DNA from: Photobacterium pectinilyticum
GTDB lineage: Bacteria; Pseudomonadota; Gammaproteobacteria; Enterobacterales; Vibrionaceae
Assembly (NCBI RefSeq): GCF_024357955.1
Contig: NZ_JANEYT010000005.1
Coordinates: forward strand, 1-64,000
Length of the DNA stretch: 64,000 nucleotides
Reading direction: 5' to 3'
The notes below the pieces were generated by a model. The model was not told the origin of the DNA. It saw only the letters and a list, made by a program, of their open reading frames with translations, and ran no database searches. The translations under genes were made by a program, and so were the position numbers. Position 1 is the stretch's first letter. Every line of letters starts with the position of its first letter. Below are positions 1-8,872 of the stretch, in pieces.

Positions 1-56
1 CGGGCTGTGATATCAGCGATCTGCTGCCCTATAGCAAAGGGCCCTTCAATAGCTAG
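1..56 (+). CDS. C-terminal tail of an unidentified ORF (cut by window start)
   Basis: Frame 3 is open from the window edge to a TAG at 54-56 and reads GCDISDLLPYSKGPFNS. The LLPY near the end loosely recalls the LLPW close to the C-terminus of IS66-type transposases, but 17 residues are too few to identify a family. No terminator follows directly. It may equally be chance. Confidence 0.2.
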   Translation, partial: GCDISDLLPYSKGPFNS

Positions 57-360
57 GTGGGTAGAATTACCCGCTTACTAACAAACTAGCTGATGTCCGA
101 CATGGTAGATGGAGCTATGAATCTCAAGCCTTTTTAAAAATCACCTAGTATGGTGTCACATCAAACCAAATTGTGTGGTCATTGAATTAGTGCCTTCAAC
201 TGGGAGAAGGTTCTCCCTCAGACAGTGAAGCTATTTGATTTCAAAGCGCACCAAGTTGCACTTGGCGTGGTATGTAGATAACCCATTTTGATTTGTAGAG
301 TTAACTTCTCTTTCGCTAAGTCTGTGAGGAAAGTTGGTCATTTAATGTTATAATCGCATC

Positions 361-632
361 GTTATCTGGTGAAAAGCCAAATGGTGATGACACTCTCTGA
401 AGAATGACATCCGATGATTTCGCTGTTGGTTTTTGTAAAGAATTGGGTCTGTAAATGACAAAACTTAACGAAAACCTTTACACTTTTAATGAGTTTTAAC
501 TACTACTCATTTAAAAACAGTGCTTTAGCTCGGTCGGTCAGTCAGTAAGGTGAGCGGAACCCTTCTGAGGCACTTGCTGTGTTGATAGGTCGTTGACCCA
601 AAATATTAAGCCTCGCTAATGCGGGGCTTTTT
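361..632 (+). ncRNA. Possible small RNA or untranslated transcript
   Basis: A TGTTATAAT extended -10 element (346-354) places a start near 361, and the first strong terminator downstream ends at 632. No ORF of useful length lies between. A 7-bp hairpin sits at 488-511. I do not recognise a known RNA family; it does not resemble 6S, CsrB or tmRNA. The -35 region is poor (GAGGAA), so the call rests on the extended -10 and the terminator. Confidence 0.25.
608..632 (+). terminator. Rho-independent terminator
   Basis: Stem AAGCCTCGC (608-616) pairs with GCGGGGCTT (621-629) with one G-T pair and a TAAT loop, followed by a run of five T. It is oriented to end plus-strand transcription. On the minus strand it lies just past the end of the LysR gene and could serve that gene too, although the minus-strand T run is weaker. 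Confidence 0.7.
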
Positions 633-664
633 ATTATCTAAATCATATTGGCTGAGGGTTGAGT

Positions 665-1552
665 TTAGCGCTCTGCCGGACTGGACTTGGCTTTGATAAA
701 ATCGATGAACAACTTGGTTTTGACATGGTTGTAGTCAAGCTTGGGGTAGTAGGCATAGGCTGAATTCACGGGTTGTTTCAGCTCAGGCAATACCGGTACC
801 AAAAGGCCCTTGAGCAGCTCTCTTTTGACCGTATTCTCACCCGATAGAATGATCCCCATACCTGCAACGGCCGCCGCTACCAGGGCTTCGGGGTTCTGGG
901 TAGTAAAATTCCCTTTGAGTCGCAGTCGAATGTCGTTTTCAAACACGTGCTCTTGTTCATGGCCATGGGTGCCGTACATCAGGCAGTTGTGCTGCGCCAA
1001 TTGTTCAGGGCTCTCAATTAGCGGCTTACCTTCGAGGTACGAAGGAGAGGCGTAGAAGCCATTGCTATAGTTGAACAGCTTTGTCGCAATGTAACTCGAC
1101 GAGTTGAAGTCGGTTAACTCCCTGCTGATAAACACATCCAGGTTGAGGTCCGGCAACTGGCCCGGGGTATTGGTATGGAGTTCGACTTGGATGTTGGGGT
1201 AGACCTCAATAAATTCGGCCAGGTAGTTCACCAGCAAGCGGCTTCCGACGGCTAGCGGCGCACCAATCCGCAATACGCCGCTGACCTCACCGTAGGTCGA
1301 GGTGGTCTCTGCCAGCATCTGGTGCCAGTCATCGAGCAAGCGTGCACTGCGTTGGTAGAAAAGGCGGCCGGCATCGGTCATGGTGAGACTGCGGGTGGTG
1401 CGTTTGAGCAGCTGCACACCCAACTGCTTTTCCAGCCAAGCCAATCGTTTGGACAGTGCAGAGCTGGAAGTATTGAGCTTGGTGGCGGCCTGAGCGAGGG
1501 AGCCCTGGTCGACGACGGTAACAAAGCTTTTTGTGCAGGTGATCCAATCCAT
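665..1552 (-). CDS. LysR-family transcriptional regulator
   Basis: The 295-residue protein has the usual LysR length and layout. Residues 1-60 form a winged helix-turn-helix (SLAQAATKLNTSSSALSKRL, then LEKQLGVQLLKRTTR), followed by a linker helix and a two-lobed effector-binding domain from about residue 90. It belongs to the broad AaeR/CrgA-like group by its N-terminal pattern; the inducer cannot be inferred. It is divergent from mshH across a 270-bp spacer, so it may control itself or mshH, though nothing proves a link to the pilus. Its start has only a weak AGGG ribosome site. Related LysR genes are scattered widely, so this may be a locus-specific insertion next to the conserved MSHA region. 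Confidence 0.85.
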   Translation of the reverse strand: MDWITCTKSFVTVVDQGSLAQAATKLNTSSSALSKRLAWLEKQLGVQLLKRTTRSLTMTDAGRLFYQRSARLLDDWHQMLAETTSTYGEVSGVLRIGAPLAVGSRLLVNYLAEFIEVYPNIQVELHTNTPGQLPDLNLDVFISRELTDFNSSSYIATKLFNYSNGFYASPSYLEGKPLIESPEQLAQHNCLMYGTHGHEQEHVFENDIRLRLKGNFTTQNPEALVAAAVAGMGIILSGENTVKRELLKGLLVPVLPELKQPVNSAYAYYPKLDYNHVKTKLFIDFIKAKSSPAER

Positions 1553-1822
1553 GTCGTAATTAACCCTATAGCGCTAGTGGGGAGCCGAAATGGCCGTTTT
1601 CCCTACACTACCATGAGTTTACGCTCGGTTCAGACTGTTTCTAATCCTGTTTGTTTTTGCAAAATTGTTAATTTGTCGACTTTAGCACTGACAGTACGAT
1701 CAATAGAATGGTATTTTGCTTGCAATATACCACCGTTTCTTCGCCTTGCAGAAATGTGAAATGGCGAGGTATCTGTTTGACTTATTGATTTTTTTTGGCT
1801 GCTTATGAGAAAAGCTTCAGGG

Positions 1823-3775
1823 ATGCGCTTAACCAACCGTCTGGTTGCCTTTGTTACGTTAATTGTGATTTGTGCAATTTTCGTCATTTTTATTGGCGGG
1901 GCGGTGAGTTTTCGCAAGTTAGGACAGGACTATCTCACTCATTATCTTGATGGTGTTGTGGAAGTGATCGACCAAGAGCTGGCTGATCCGCAGGGTTCGC
2001 AGGCCATTTCACGTTGGCTGCCTAAATTGCTTAAGGCCAGTAATGTGGTTGAGCTTGAGGTAGGCAGCGTCGCAGGGGCCGTTTATTCCTTTAAGGGGCT
2101 ACAACCGATTGCAGATCCTAGCATCCTCCATGAAAGCCGCTACGAACTTGAACATAATCCCGGCTTCACCGTCACCATGAAGTCGCTCCCGCCTTATACC
2201 GAGTTTACCTATTCGATAGGGGCCATGTCGTCGATAAGTCTGGCGATCGCTATCATCATCTTGGGGCTGGTCTGGGGGATGGACTGGCTACGACGCCAGC
2301 TAGAGGGATCGGAACTGCTTGAGCACCGCGGCCGGCTGATATTGGCCGGGCGGGTCGAAGAGAACGAAGTGGGTGATGAGCGGGAGTGGCCAGCAACGGC
2401 CAGCCTTGCGTTGGACAAAATGATCGCCGAACTCAAGGATGCACGACAGGAGCGAAGCCGTTTCGATACCTTTATCCGTACCCACACCTTCCTTGATCAG
2501 CTGACTGGGGCGGCTAACCGAGTGTTGTTCGATAGCCGGTTGCAATCGATGTTGCAAGATCAGGAAACCCACGGTGCGGTTATCCTGATCCGAATTACTG
2601 ATTGGGAGGAGTTGCTGGCCGATAAGGGCAAGGCCGAGGCCGATGAGCTAGTCCAGGATGTGGGGGGGATCTTGTCTAACCTGATCCAGCGTTACCCAGA
2701 TACAGTACTGTCGCGTTATTTCGATGCTGAGTTTGCGATTTTGTTGCCTCAGCAGTCAGTGAAAGAGGTTAAGCAGTTCAGCAATGCGTTGATGAATGCA
2801 CTGGACAGGCTATCACCGCCCGCGCCTCTGGAGCCGGATAACTGGTGCCATATCGGGGTGACCTTCTGTGCCAGCGGTGAGCGTCGTGGCCGGATCATGG
2901 ATGAAGCAGATATGGCCCTGCGTAGTGCCCAGTTGCAGGGAACGAATAGTTGGTATGCCTTTAAAAAGGACCAGCAGTTTGAAGATGCCCGTGGCAGTGT
3001 GCGCTGGCGTACCTTGCTTGATGCAATATTTAATAGCGGTGGCCCGGTACTGTATCAGCAACCGGTACAGATGGTTGATGGCAGTCCTCTGCATCGTGAG
3101 TTGCTGTCCCGTATCCGTGATGAAAACGGCATGCTGATCAAAGCGTCACGTTTTCTTACTGCTGTCGAACAAGTGGGTTTCAATGCCCGGATGGATAGGT
3201 GCGTGGTGACCAAGGTGCTGCATATGCTCAAGAGTGAGCCGGTGACCGAGTCGATTTCCGTCAACCTCAGTGTTGAAGCCTTACTGGAGAAAAGTTTTGT
3301 CAAATGGCTACGGGATGAGCTGCTACAGACGCCGCGTACGGTACTCAATCGGTTGTCGTTTGAAATCCCCGAAGGGGGGTTGGTCAAACATCTTGATGCA
3401 ATGCGCCCAGTCACCCGAATGTTGGTGGGACTCGGCTGTAAGCTGGTGGTCGATCAGGCCGGTCGTACCATTGTCAGTACTCACTACATCAAGGATATCC
3501 GCGCTGATTACATCAAATTGCACCGCAGCTTGGTGCGCGAAATAAACCTCCGTCAGGAAAATCAGCTATTCGTCAGGAGTATGTTGGGAGCCTGTGCAGA
3601 TTCGGACGTTAAGGTTATTGCGGTGGGTGTTGAAAATGCCAGTGAGTGGCAGGTTCTCAAGCAACTAGGAGTCAATGGCGGTCAAGGTCGCTACTTTTCG
3701 CCTGAAATGTCAGCCGAACATGATCTTACCCAGGATAATAACTCACGGAAATTGTTTGGAAAAAACGCTGGATAG
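1823..3775 (+). CDS. mshH: MshH/CsrD-like degenerate GGDEF-EAL membrane protein
   Basis: Homologue of E. coli CsrD, which promotes RNase E decay of the CsrB/CsrC RNAs and so raises free CsrA; in Vibrio it is the first MSHA-locus gene. From the chosen start it has 650 residues: a transmembrane helix at about 8-30, a periplasmic segment, a second helix near 138-158, a HAMP-like linker, then GGDEF and EAL folds. Both active motifs are broken: YFDAEF (about 299-304) replaces GGDEF and ELL (about 426) replaces EAL, so it should be enzymatically silent, as CsrD is. I chose the ATG at 1823 because MRLTNRLVAFVT aligns with the CsrD N-terminus; an ATG six codons upstream (1805) is possible. Neither start has a good Shine-Dalgarno site. 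Confidence 0.85.
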   Translation: MRLTNRLVAFVTLIVICAIFVIFIGGAVSFRKLGQDYLTHYLDGVVEVIDQELADPQGSQAISRWLPKLLKASNVVELEVGSVAGAVYSFKGLQPIADPSILHESRYELEHNPGFTVTMKSLPPYTEFTYSIGAMSSISLAIAIIILGLVWGMDWLRRQLEGSELLEHRGRLILAGRVEENEVGDEREWPATASLALDKMIAELKDARQERSRFDTFIRTHTFLDQLTGAANRVLFDSRLQSMLQDQETHGAVILIRITDWEELLADKGKAEADELVQDVGGILSNLIQRYPDTVLSRYFDAEFAILLPQQSVKEVKQFSNALMNALDRLSPPAPLEPDNWCHIGVTFCASGERRGRIMDEADMALRSAQLQGTNSWYAFKKDQQFEDARGSVRWRTLLDAIFNSGGPVLYQQPVQMVDGSPLHRELLSRIRDENGMLIKASRFLTAVEQVGFNARMDRCVVTKVLHMLKSEPVTESISVNLSVEALLEKSFVKWLRDELLQTPRTVLNRLSFEIPEGGLVKHLDAMRPVTRMLVGLGCKLVVDQAGRTIVSTHYIKDIRADYIKLHRSLVREINLRQENQLFVRSMLGACADSDVKVIAVGVENASEWQVLKQLGVNGGQGRYFSPEMSAEHDLTQDNNSRKLFGKNAG

Positions 3776-3903
3776 AGCAAAAAATCACTATTCATTATGA
3801 GATTTATCATTATAATGGTCAAAATATTGACACCTCATGGTCAAAATAGTTAAAGCCTTGCCATATCTCCTGATATAAGTCTGTTAAAGCCAAGTAGCCT
3901 GAA

Positions 3904-5397
3904 ATGATAGTGAAGAAGTTATTTAGGAAGAAGACACATTCTCCTGTTGTAGGGATGGCATTGTTTGCCGACACCGTGGCCTTGGTGTATCAGGAAAATA
4001 AAGCATGGATCACCGATGAGCGGTCTGTGATCGGGCTTGTAGGGTGGCCTAATGCCATTAAATCTCTGATTGAACAGCACCAGCTCAAAGGCGCTAATAT
4101 CCGTCTTGTCCTTGGCCATGGTTTATATCAAAGCATGCTGATAGATAAGCCAGAGCTACCGCGGGAAGAATACCCAACGGCCTTGCCGTTTTTGGTCAAA
4201 GAGCTGGTTAATGAATCGCCGATGGAGCTAGTGGCTGATGGTTTTGTTGCGCCGCTGAAAGATCGCCTGCAGGCCTTTTCTACCCAGAAAAAACAGATTG
4301 AGCCGCTGGAAAGAGCATGCCGGGAGGCCGGTTGTGAATTGATATCTGTTTCCGCTGAAGAGGTGGTATGGGGGCAGATAACGGCGTTTGAACGCAGCCA
4401 ATTGGTGCTGCACCGTCGTGGTAAAACCAACCTGCAATTGTCTGCCTTCAAGCATCAGCTGTTGTGCTTCCAGCGCCAGCTGCGCGGTTTCAGCGTACCA
4501 TTGTTGGCTGATGATGATAGCCCGTCATTGGAAAAGGGCTTACAGCTTGACGGCTTGGCACTGGAGCTGCAGCGCTCGCTCGACTTTCTCAGCGCCCAAT
4601 TACGTGACGCTCCCATCACCCAGTTATTGATATCTTGCGATGATGATGATGACAGTGAACTGGCCCTAGCGCTGAGCCAGCGTCTCAATGTCAACGTTGA
4701 GCCTGTCACGCCTTCTCATCCGTCTTTGGCGAGCAATGCTGCCCGTGTTGCCTATTGTGCCGTCATTGAGCCAGAGCATGTGGGAATTAACTTTTACAGC
4801 GATGCCCTCAAACCGAAACTTGATCTGCTGACTTTGCCCAATATTGTCATGAGCTGGGTTGCGATCACCGCCATTTTGGCTGCATTGGCTGGCTGGTTCA
4901 GTTGGCAGAGCTACCAACAACAGCAGGAGCTGGCTTCAGAGCAGCAGCTCCTGCAACAGAAAACCGCCGAGGTCGAACGGGCCAAAGCCGCACTGACAAA
5001 GCATTTGCCAAGTCAGCTGAAAGTGGATGTTGCCAATGGGCTGGAACAGCACCTTGCCAATAAGCGGGCAGCGCTTGAGGCAATAGCCTTGCATGACAGC
5101 AGCTTGCAAGTCGGTTATGCCGGCATGATGCAGCAACTCTCGGCCGCGGCCAGTGGCGATATTTCAGTCCAGCACCTGCGGGTGAAAGGGCCGCAGCTTA
5201 ACCTGGAAGGGTTGGCGCGAACGCCGGATGCGGTTCCCGCTTGGTTGCAGATGTTTAAGCAGTACCCATCGCTGTCGGATCGCCGCTTTAAATTGATGTC
5301 CTTGGGTCGAAACAAACAAAATATCGTGACCTTCAAGTTGCTGGCAGAGCGCAACCAGCCAGCAGCGCAGGCTGTTACGCCAGGAGTTGCCCAATGA
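3904..5397 (+). CDS. mshI: MSHA biogenesis protein MshI
   Basis: Inner-membrane assembly component that combines PilM-like and PilN-like roles. The 497-residue protein starts with an incomplete actin-like cytoplasmic region, crosses the membrane once at about 313-334 (AITAILAALAGWFSW), continues into a Gln/Glu-rich coiled coil and ends in a PilN-like periplasmic domain. It opens the biogenesis operon and overlaps mshJ by 4 bp (ATGA). The 128-bp upstream gap contains a consensus -35 TTGACA at 3827-3832 but no convincing -10 at the right spacing, so the promoter is unresolved. No strong ribosome site precedes the ATG. Identity is firm from position and length. Confidence 0.9.
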   Translation: MIVKKLFRKKTHSPVVGMALFADTVALVYQENKAWITDERSVIGLVGWPNAIKSLIEQHQLKGANIRLVLGHGLYQSMLIDKPELPREEYPTALPFLVKELVNESPMELVADGFVAPLKDRLQAFSTQKKQIEPLERACREAGCELISVSAEEVVWGQITAFERSQLVLHRRGKTNLQLSAFKHQLLCFQRQLRGFSVPLLADDDSPSLEKGLQLDGLALELQRSLDFLSAQLRDAPITQLLISCDDDDDSELALALSQRLNVNVEPVTPSHPSLASNAARVAYCAVIEPEHVGINFYSDALKPKLDLLTLPNIVMSWVAITAILAALAGWFSWQSYQQQQELASEQQLLQQKTAEVERAKAALTKHLPSQLKVDVANGLEQHLANKRAALEAIALHDSSLQVGYAGMMQQLSAAASGDISVQHLRVKGPQLNLEGLARTPDAVPAWLQMFKQYPSLSDRRFKLMSLGRNKQNIVTFKLLAERNQPAAQAVTPGVAQ

Positions 5398-6029
5398 GCC
5401 AGTGGCAGACGTTATGTGACAAATTTGAACTGCTGACCAAGCGCGAAAAATGGCTGATTGCCTTGTCGGGTTGGATAGCCCTGCTGTTTGTTGGCTTTGT
5501 GGTCATTATCGAACCGCAGGTCAAAGCCGTCGATGCCGCTAAGAGGCAGCTTCAGTCAGTGAAAAATGCCCTGATAACTAACACGAATCAGCTACTCGTG
5601 ATGGAGCGCAAGCTTAAAGGCGATCCAGACGCCGACATTGATGAGCAAATCAGCGAACTGGAGCGACAGAATACCGATTTTGATGCCCTGCTGGATGGCC
5701 GGGTATCCAGCTTGGTTACCCCGGCAAAGATGTCGGCGTTGATGGAACAAGTGCTCCAGCATTCGCGCAAGCTCAAGTTGCTTTCACTTGAATCACTGCC
5801 GCCAGTCCAGCTGGTTGGTGGGGAAGATCAAGGCTACTTCATCCACCCGGTTAGGCTGACATTGCGCGGCCGCTATTTTGATTTGATCAGTTACCTTGAG
5901 CAACTAGAAGCGTTGCCTGTCCAGTATTACTGGCGCAGCATGGACTACCAAGTGGATAACTACCCTTGGGCAGATATCAAGTTGGAAGTCTACACACTCG
6001 GTATTAGCGAGGACTTTATTGGTGGTTAG
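5394..6029 (+). CDS. mshJ: MSHA biogenesis protein MshJ (PilO/GspM-like)
   Basis: A 211-residue bitopic inner-membrane protein. A short cytoplasmic N-terminus is followed by a transmembrane helix at about 21-43 (WLIALSGWIALLFVGFVVII), a coiled-coil stretch rich in Gln and Leu (about 45-100) and a small periplasmic ferredoxin-like domain, the architecture of PilO. With MshI and MshK it should form the alignment subcomplex joining the inner-membrane motor to the secretin. The start is set by AGGAG eight bases upstream and by the ATGA overlap with mshI. Confidence 0.88.
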   Translation: MSQWQTLCDKFELLTKREKWLIALSGWIALLFVGFVVIIEPQVKAVDAAKRQLQSVKNALITNTNQLLVMERKLKGDPDADIDEQISELERQNTDFDALLDGRVSSLVTPAKMSALMEQVLQHSRKLKLLSLESLPPVQLVGGEDQGYFIHPVRLTLRGRYFDLISYLEQLEALPVQYYWRSMDYQVDNYPWADIKLEVYTLGISEDFIGG

Positions 6030-6345
6030 ATTAGTTATGGTGGCCGTGGCATGGTTGATGATGCCACTGGCACAGGCCGCGCAGGATCCTACTGCGCCAT
6101 TGGGCTGGCAGGCACCAGTGGTCAAAGCTACCTCATCACGGGTGCGCCTCCCTCAATTGCAGGGCATATTTTGCGATCAGGATGGCCAGGCATGCTGGGC
6201 GATTCTTAACAGTGTGTCTGTCGGGACCGGCGGGCGGATCAGCGGTTATACCCTCAGCCAGGTGACGGATGACTTCGTTATCTTGCAGCGGGGTGGTCGA
6301 CAATGGCGACTGGAAATGTTCGCCGATAACATAAAGTCAGAGTAA
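6022..6345 (+). CDS. mshK: MSHA biogenesis protein MshK (PilP-like)
   Basis: About 107 residues: an N-terminal signal peptide (VAVAWLMMPLAQA then AQDPTAPLGW) followed by a small beta-rich PilP-like domain (LPQLQGIFCDQDGQACWAILN) that probably contacts the secretin MshL. The GTG at 6022 lies eight bases after GAGGA (6009-6013); a TTG at 6019 in the same frame is an alternative. It overlaps the end of mshJ by 8 bp. The two Cys, five residues apart, could form a periplasmic disulphide. Function is inferred from position and PilP-like features. Confidence 0.82.
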   Translation: MVRLVMVAVAWLMMPLAQAAQDPTAPLGWQAPVVKATSSRVRLPQLQGIFCDQDGQACWAILNSVSVGTGGRISGYTLSQVTDDFVILQRGGRQWRLEMFADNIKSE

Positions 6346-6361
6346 ACAATAAGTGGTAAAC

Positions 6362-8023
6362 ATGCGTGGATTAATAATTGCCGTTGTCATGGCTTCCCTG
6401 GCAGGATGCTCGACCAATATGGGACACCGTGATCCGGTGGAAGTCAAAGGTGCTCTGAATCAGGCCGCCAACGAAGCCAATAGTCGACCGTTGATGGATC
6501 TGCCGACGGCAGTCAGCAATGATTTGATGCCGGGTCTCGATGGGATGGACTATGCCAGCCAGTCGGTGCTTGAAAAGCGCTTTCGGGTCAATGCCCGCAA
6601 TGTCGATGCCAAAGCCTTTTTCGGCAGCCTAGTCAAAGGCACGCCATTTAATATGGTGATCCACCCAGAGGTTCAGGGCCGTATTTCCCTGACCCTCCGT
6701 GACGTTACGCTTGATGAAGTGTTGTCTGTGGTTTCTGACATTTACGGTTATAACACCACCCGCAAGGGCAACATTATCCAAGTCTTCCCAGCAACTCTTC
6801 GCACCGAAGTGATCCCGGTTGATTACCTTCAGCTAAAGCGTCGCGGTGTGTCCCTGACATCACTGACAACCGGCTCCATTACCAATAGCGATTCCGGTAA
6901 CTCTGGCAGCTCTAGCAGTAACTCTGGCAATAACAGCAGTAATAATAGTAGTAACAACAGCTCAAGTACCACAACGGGCGGTACGACCATCGAAACGGTG
7001 TCGGAAAGTGATTTCTGGACGCAACTTGAAAAAGCTGTGCAAGCGATGATTGGTAGTGGCCAGGGGCGCAGTATTGTTGTTTCACCTCAGGCGAGTTTGA
7101 TTTCGGTACGTGCTTACCCGAACGAGCTGCGTGAAGTGAAAGAATTCCTTGGTATTTCCCAGCAACGCCTCAAGCGTCAGGTGGTGTTAGAAGCCAAAAT
7201 CATGGAAGTCACCCTGAGTGATGGCTATCAGCAAGGGATCAACTGGAGCAACATCACCAAGTCGATTGGCGGCACCGACATTATTTTTGGCCGTGGCGAC
7301 ATTTCTAACGGTAATATTCCGACCTTGCCGGGTGCAGATCCTATTGCCGCGTTACTGGGCGGCCAAACCAACATTACCATCTCTGACGGCAACTTCGATG
7401 CAGTACTGAGCTTCCTTGATACCCAAGGCGATCTGAATGTGCTGTCCAGCCCGAGAGTTACCGCTGCCAATAACCAGAAAGCCGTAATCAAAGTTGGTAG
7501 CGATCAGTATTTTGTCACCGACGTGTCGGGTGGTGAGGTCAACAGTGATGGTGGCACGGCATCACCGGATATCGAATTAACCCCGTTCTTCTCTGGGATA
7601 TCATTGGATGTCACCCCACAAATTGGTGATGAAGGCAGTGTATTACTGCACGTTCACCCTGCGGTTATCGATGTTGAAACTGAGGTTCGCGACATTGCCT
7701 TGGGTGATACCTTCGGTACTTATCAGCTACCTCTAGCAAAGAGCTCTATCCGAGAATCGGATTCGGTGATCCACGCCCGCTCTGGTGATGTTGTTGTGAT
7801 TGGTGGTTTGATGAAATCAGCGACGACGGATCAAGTCTCTAAAGTGCCACTACTGGGTGATATCCCCATGTTGGGCCACCTGTTCCGTAACGTGAACAAG
7901 CTACAAACCAAAACAGAGCTGGTGATCTTGCTTAAGCCTACTGTTGTCGGCGAGCAGACCTGGCAGCAGGAAGTGGAACGCTCCCGCGCCTTGATCAACG
8001 AGTGGTTCCCCGAAGAGGGCTAA
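6362..8023 (+). CDS. mshL: MSHA outer-membrane secretin MshL
   Basis: The ring-forming secretin through which the MSHA pilus leaves the outer membrane. From the ATG at 6362 the 553-residue protein has a lipoprotein signal peptide with lipobox SLAGC and lipidated Cys16, N-domains (about 80-170 and 205-270) and the secretin beta-barrel core (about 270-540, with VLSSPRVTAANNQKAVIKVG and SRVPLLGD-like SKVPLLGDIPMLGHLF). Residues about 175-205 are an almost pure Ser/Asn/Gly/Thr linker within the N-domain region. A GTG three codons upstream (6353) is possible but would spoil the signal peptide. mshM follows after 3 bp. Confidence 0.93.
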   Translation: MRGLIIAVVMASLAGCSTNMGHRDPVEVKGALNQAANEANSRPLMDLPTAVSNDLMPGLDGMDYASQSVLEKRFRVNARNVDAKAFFGSLVKGTPFNMVIHPEVQGRISLTLRDVTLDEVLSVVSDIYGYNTTRKGNIIQVFPATLRTEVIPVDYLQLKRRGVSLTSLTTGSITNSDSGNSGSSSSNSGNNSSNNSSNNSSSTTTGGTTIETVSESDFWTQLEKAVQAMIGSGQGRSIVVSPQASLISVRAYPNELREVKEFLGISQQRLKRQVVLEAKIMEVTLSDGYQQGINWSNITKSIGGTDIIFGRGDISNGNIPTLPGADPIAALLGGQTNITISDGNFDAVLSFLDTQGDLNVLSSPRVTAANNQKAVIKVGSDQYFVTDVSGGEVNSDGGTASPDIELTPFFSGISLDVTPQIGDEGSVLLHVHPAVIDVETEVRDIALGDTFGTYQLPLAKSSIRESDSVIHARSGDVVVIGGLMKSATTDQVSKVPLLGDIPMLGHLFRNVNKLQTKTELVILLKPTVVGEQTWQQEVERSRALINEWFPEEG

Positions 8024-8026
8024 GCC

Positions 8027-8869
8027 ATGTACCTCGAGCATTTTGGTATGGTGTCAGCGCCTTTTGGCCTGACACCCAACACACACTTTTTCCATGCCTT
8101 GCCTCCGCACTTGGAGGCTATCGACACCACCTTGGCCGCGCTGGGGATGGGCGAGGGGATCATCCAGGTTGCCGGCGAAGTGGGTACGGGTAAAACCTTG
8201 GTCTGTCGGATGCTGATCAATCAGCTGCCTGAACATTTTGAGTTGGCTTACTTGCCGACACCGGCAGAGAGTGGCACCGCGCTACGAATTGCGCTGTCTC
8301 GTGAATTGGGGCTGGAAGGCGAAGGCGATAACAGCTTACTGGCCGACAGGTTGCAGCAAGCGCTGGTAGCGCGAAAAGCGGCAGGCAAAGCCGTAGTGGT
8401 GTTAATTGATGAAGCACAGGCGCTGCCGGATGATGCCCTGGAGGCGATTCGCCTGTTGGGTAATTTGGAAACCGAGCAAGAAAAGTTGCTGCACATTGTA
8501 CTGTTGGGTCAGCCTGAGCTCGATAATCAACTTGCTAGGCATGAGCTGCGCCAGTTCCGTCAGCGAATCACATTCCGCAGTGAATTAAGGCCGTTGAATT
8601 TAGCCGAAACACTCGCTTATATCGAGCACCGCTTACACACCGCAGGTATCGAACGCGAGTTGTTTGCCTTGCCACAGGGCAAAGCGGTTTGGCAAGCCAG
8701 TGGCGGTATTCCGCGGCTGATTAATCAGCTGTGTCACAAGGCCTTGATTGCCGCATACAGCGAAAACAAATTGATGGTTGAGCGCAACGAGGTACTCGTG
8801 GCGATCCGCGATACCTTAGATGCGCGCCAACCGAAATGGACATACCCGGTATTATGGGGATGGCAATAA
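8027..8869 (+). CDS. mshM: MSHA accessory AAA ATPase MshM (ExeA-like)
   Basis: A 280-residue cytoplasmic ATPase of the ExeA/GspA family. Walker A is GEVGTGKT at 50-57 and Walker B is LIDEAQ at 126-131; a sensor arginine region (QFRQRITFRSEL) and a C-terminal AAA lid follow. Unlike ExeA it has no transmembrane peptidoglycan-binding tail, so it probably works with MshN, encoded next, as a split version of the ExeA/ExeB pair that helps the secretin pass the cell wall. Start set by the ATG 3 bp after mshL. Confidence 0.9.
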   Translation: MYLEHFGMVSAPFGLTPNTHFFHALPPHLEAIDTTLAALGMGEGIIQVAGEVGTGKTLVCRMLINQLPEHFELAYLPTPAESGTALRIALSRELGLEGEGDNSLLADRLQQALVARKAAGKAVVVLIDEAQALPDDALEAIRLLGNLETEQEKLLHIVLLGQPELDNQLARHELRQFRQRITFRSELRPLNLAETLAYIEHRLHTAGIERELFALPQGKAVWQASGGIPRLINQLCHKALIAAYSENKLMVERNEVLVAIRDTLDARQPKWTYPVLWGWQ

Positions 8870-8872
8870 CCG

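Larger units (their letters stand above)
57..664. other. Noncoding stretch of about 600 bp with inverted repeats
   Basis: No ORF with a ribosome binding site was found on either strand. Seen directly: a 7-bp palindrome GGGAGAA/TTCTCCC at 202-217, a hairpin CCAAGT-TGC-ACTTGG at 251-265, a 7-bp stem AATGAGT/ACTCATT at 488-511, an extended -10 box at 346-354 and an intrinsic terminator at 608-632. The last two could delimit a small RNA, listed separately. Confidence 0.5.

Noticed and set aside
570-595. GTTGATAGG resembling the 3' part of 23S rRNA
   Set aside because: Only nine bases match and the flanks differ from 23S, so a rRNA remnant is not supported.
3827-3855. TTGACA before mshI as a promoter
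   Set aside because: The -35 is perfect but no -10 better than TTAAAG lies at 16-18 bp, so the full promoter is not claimed.
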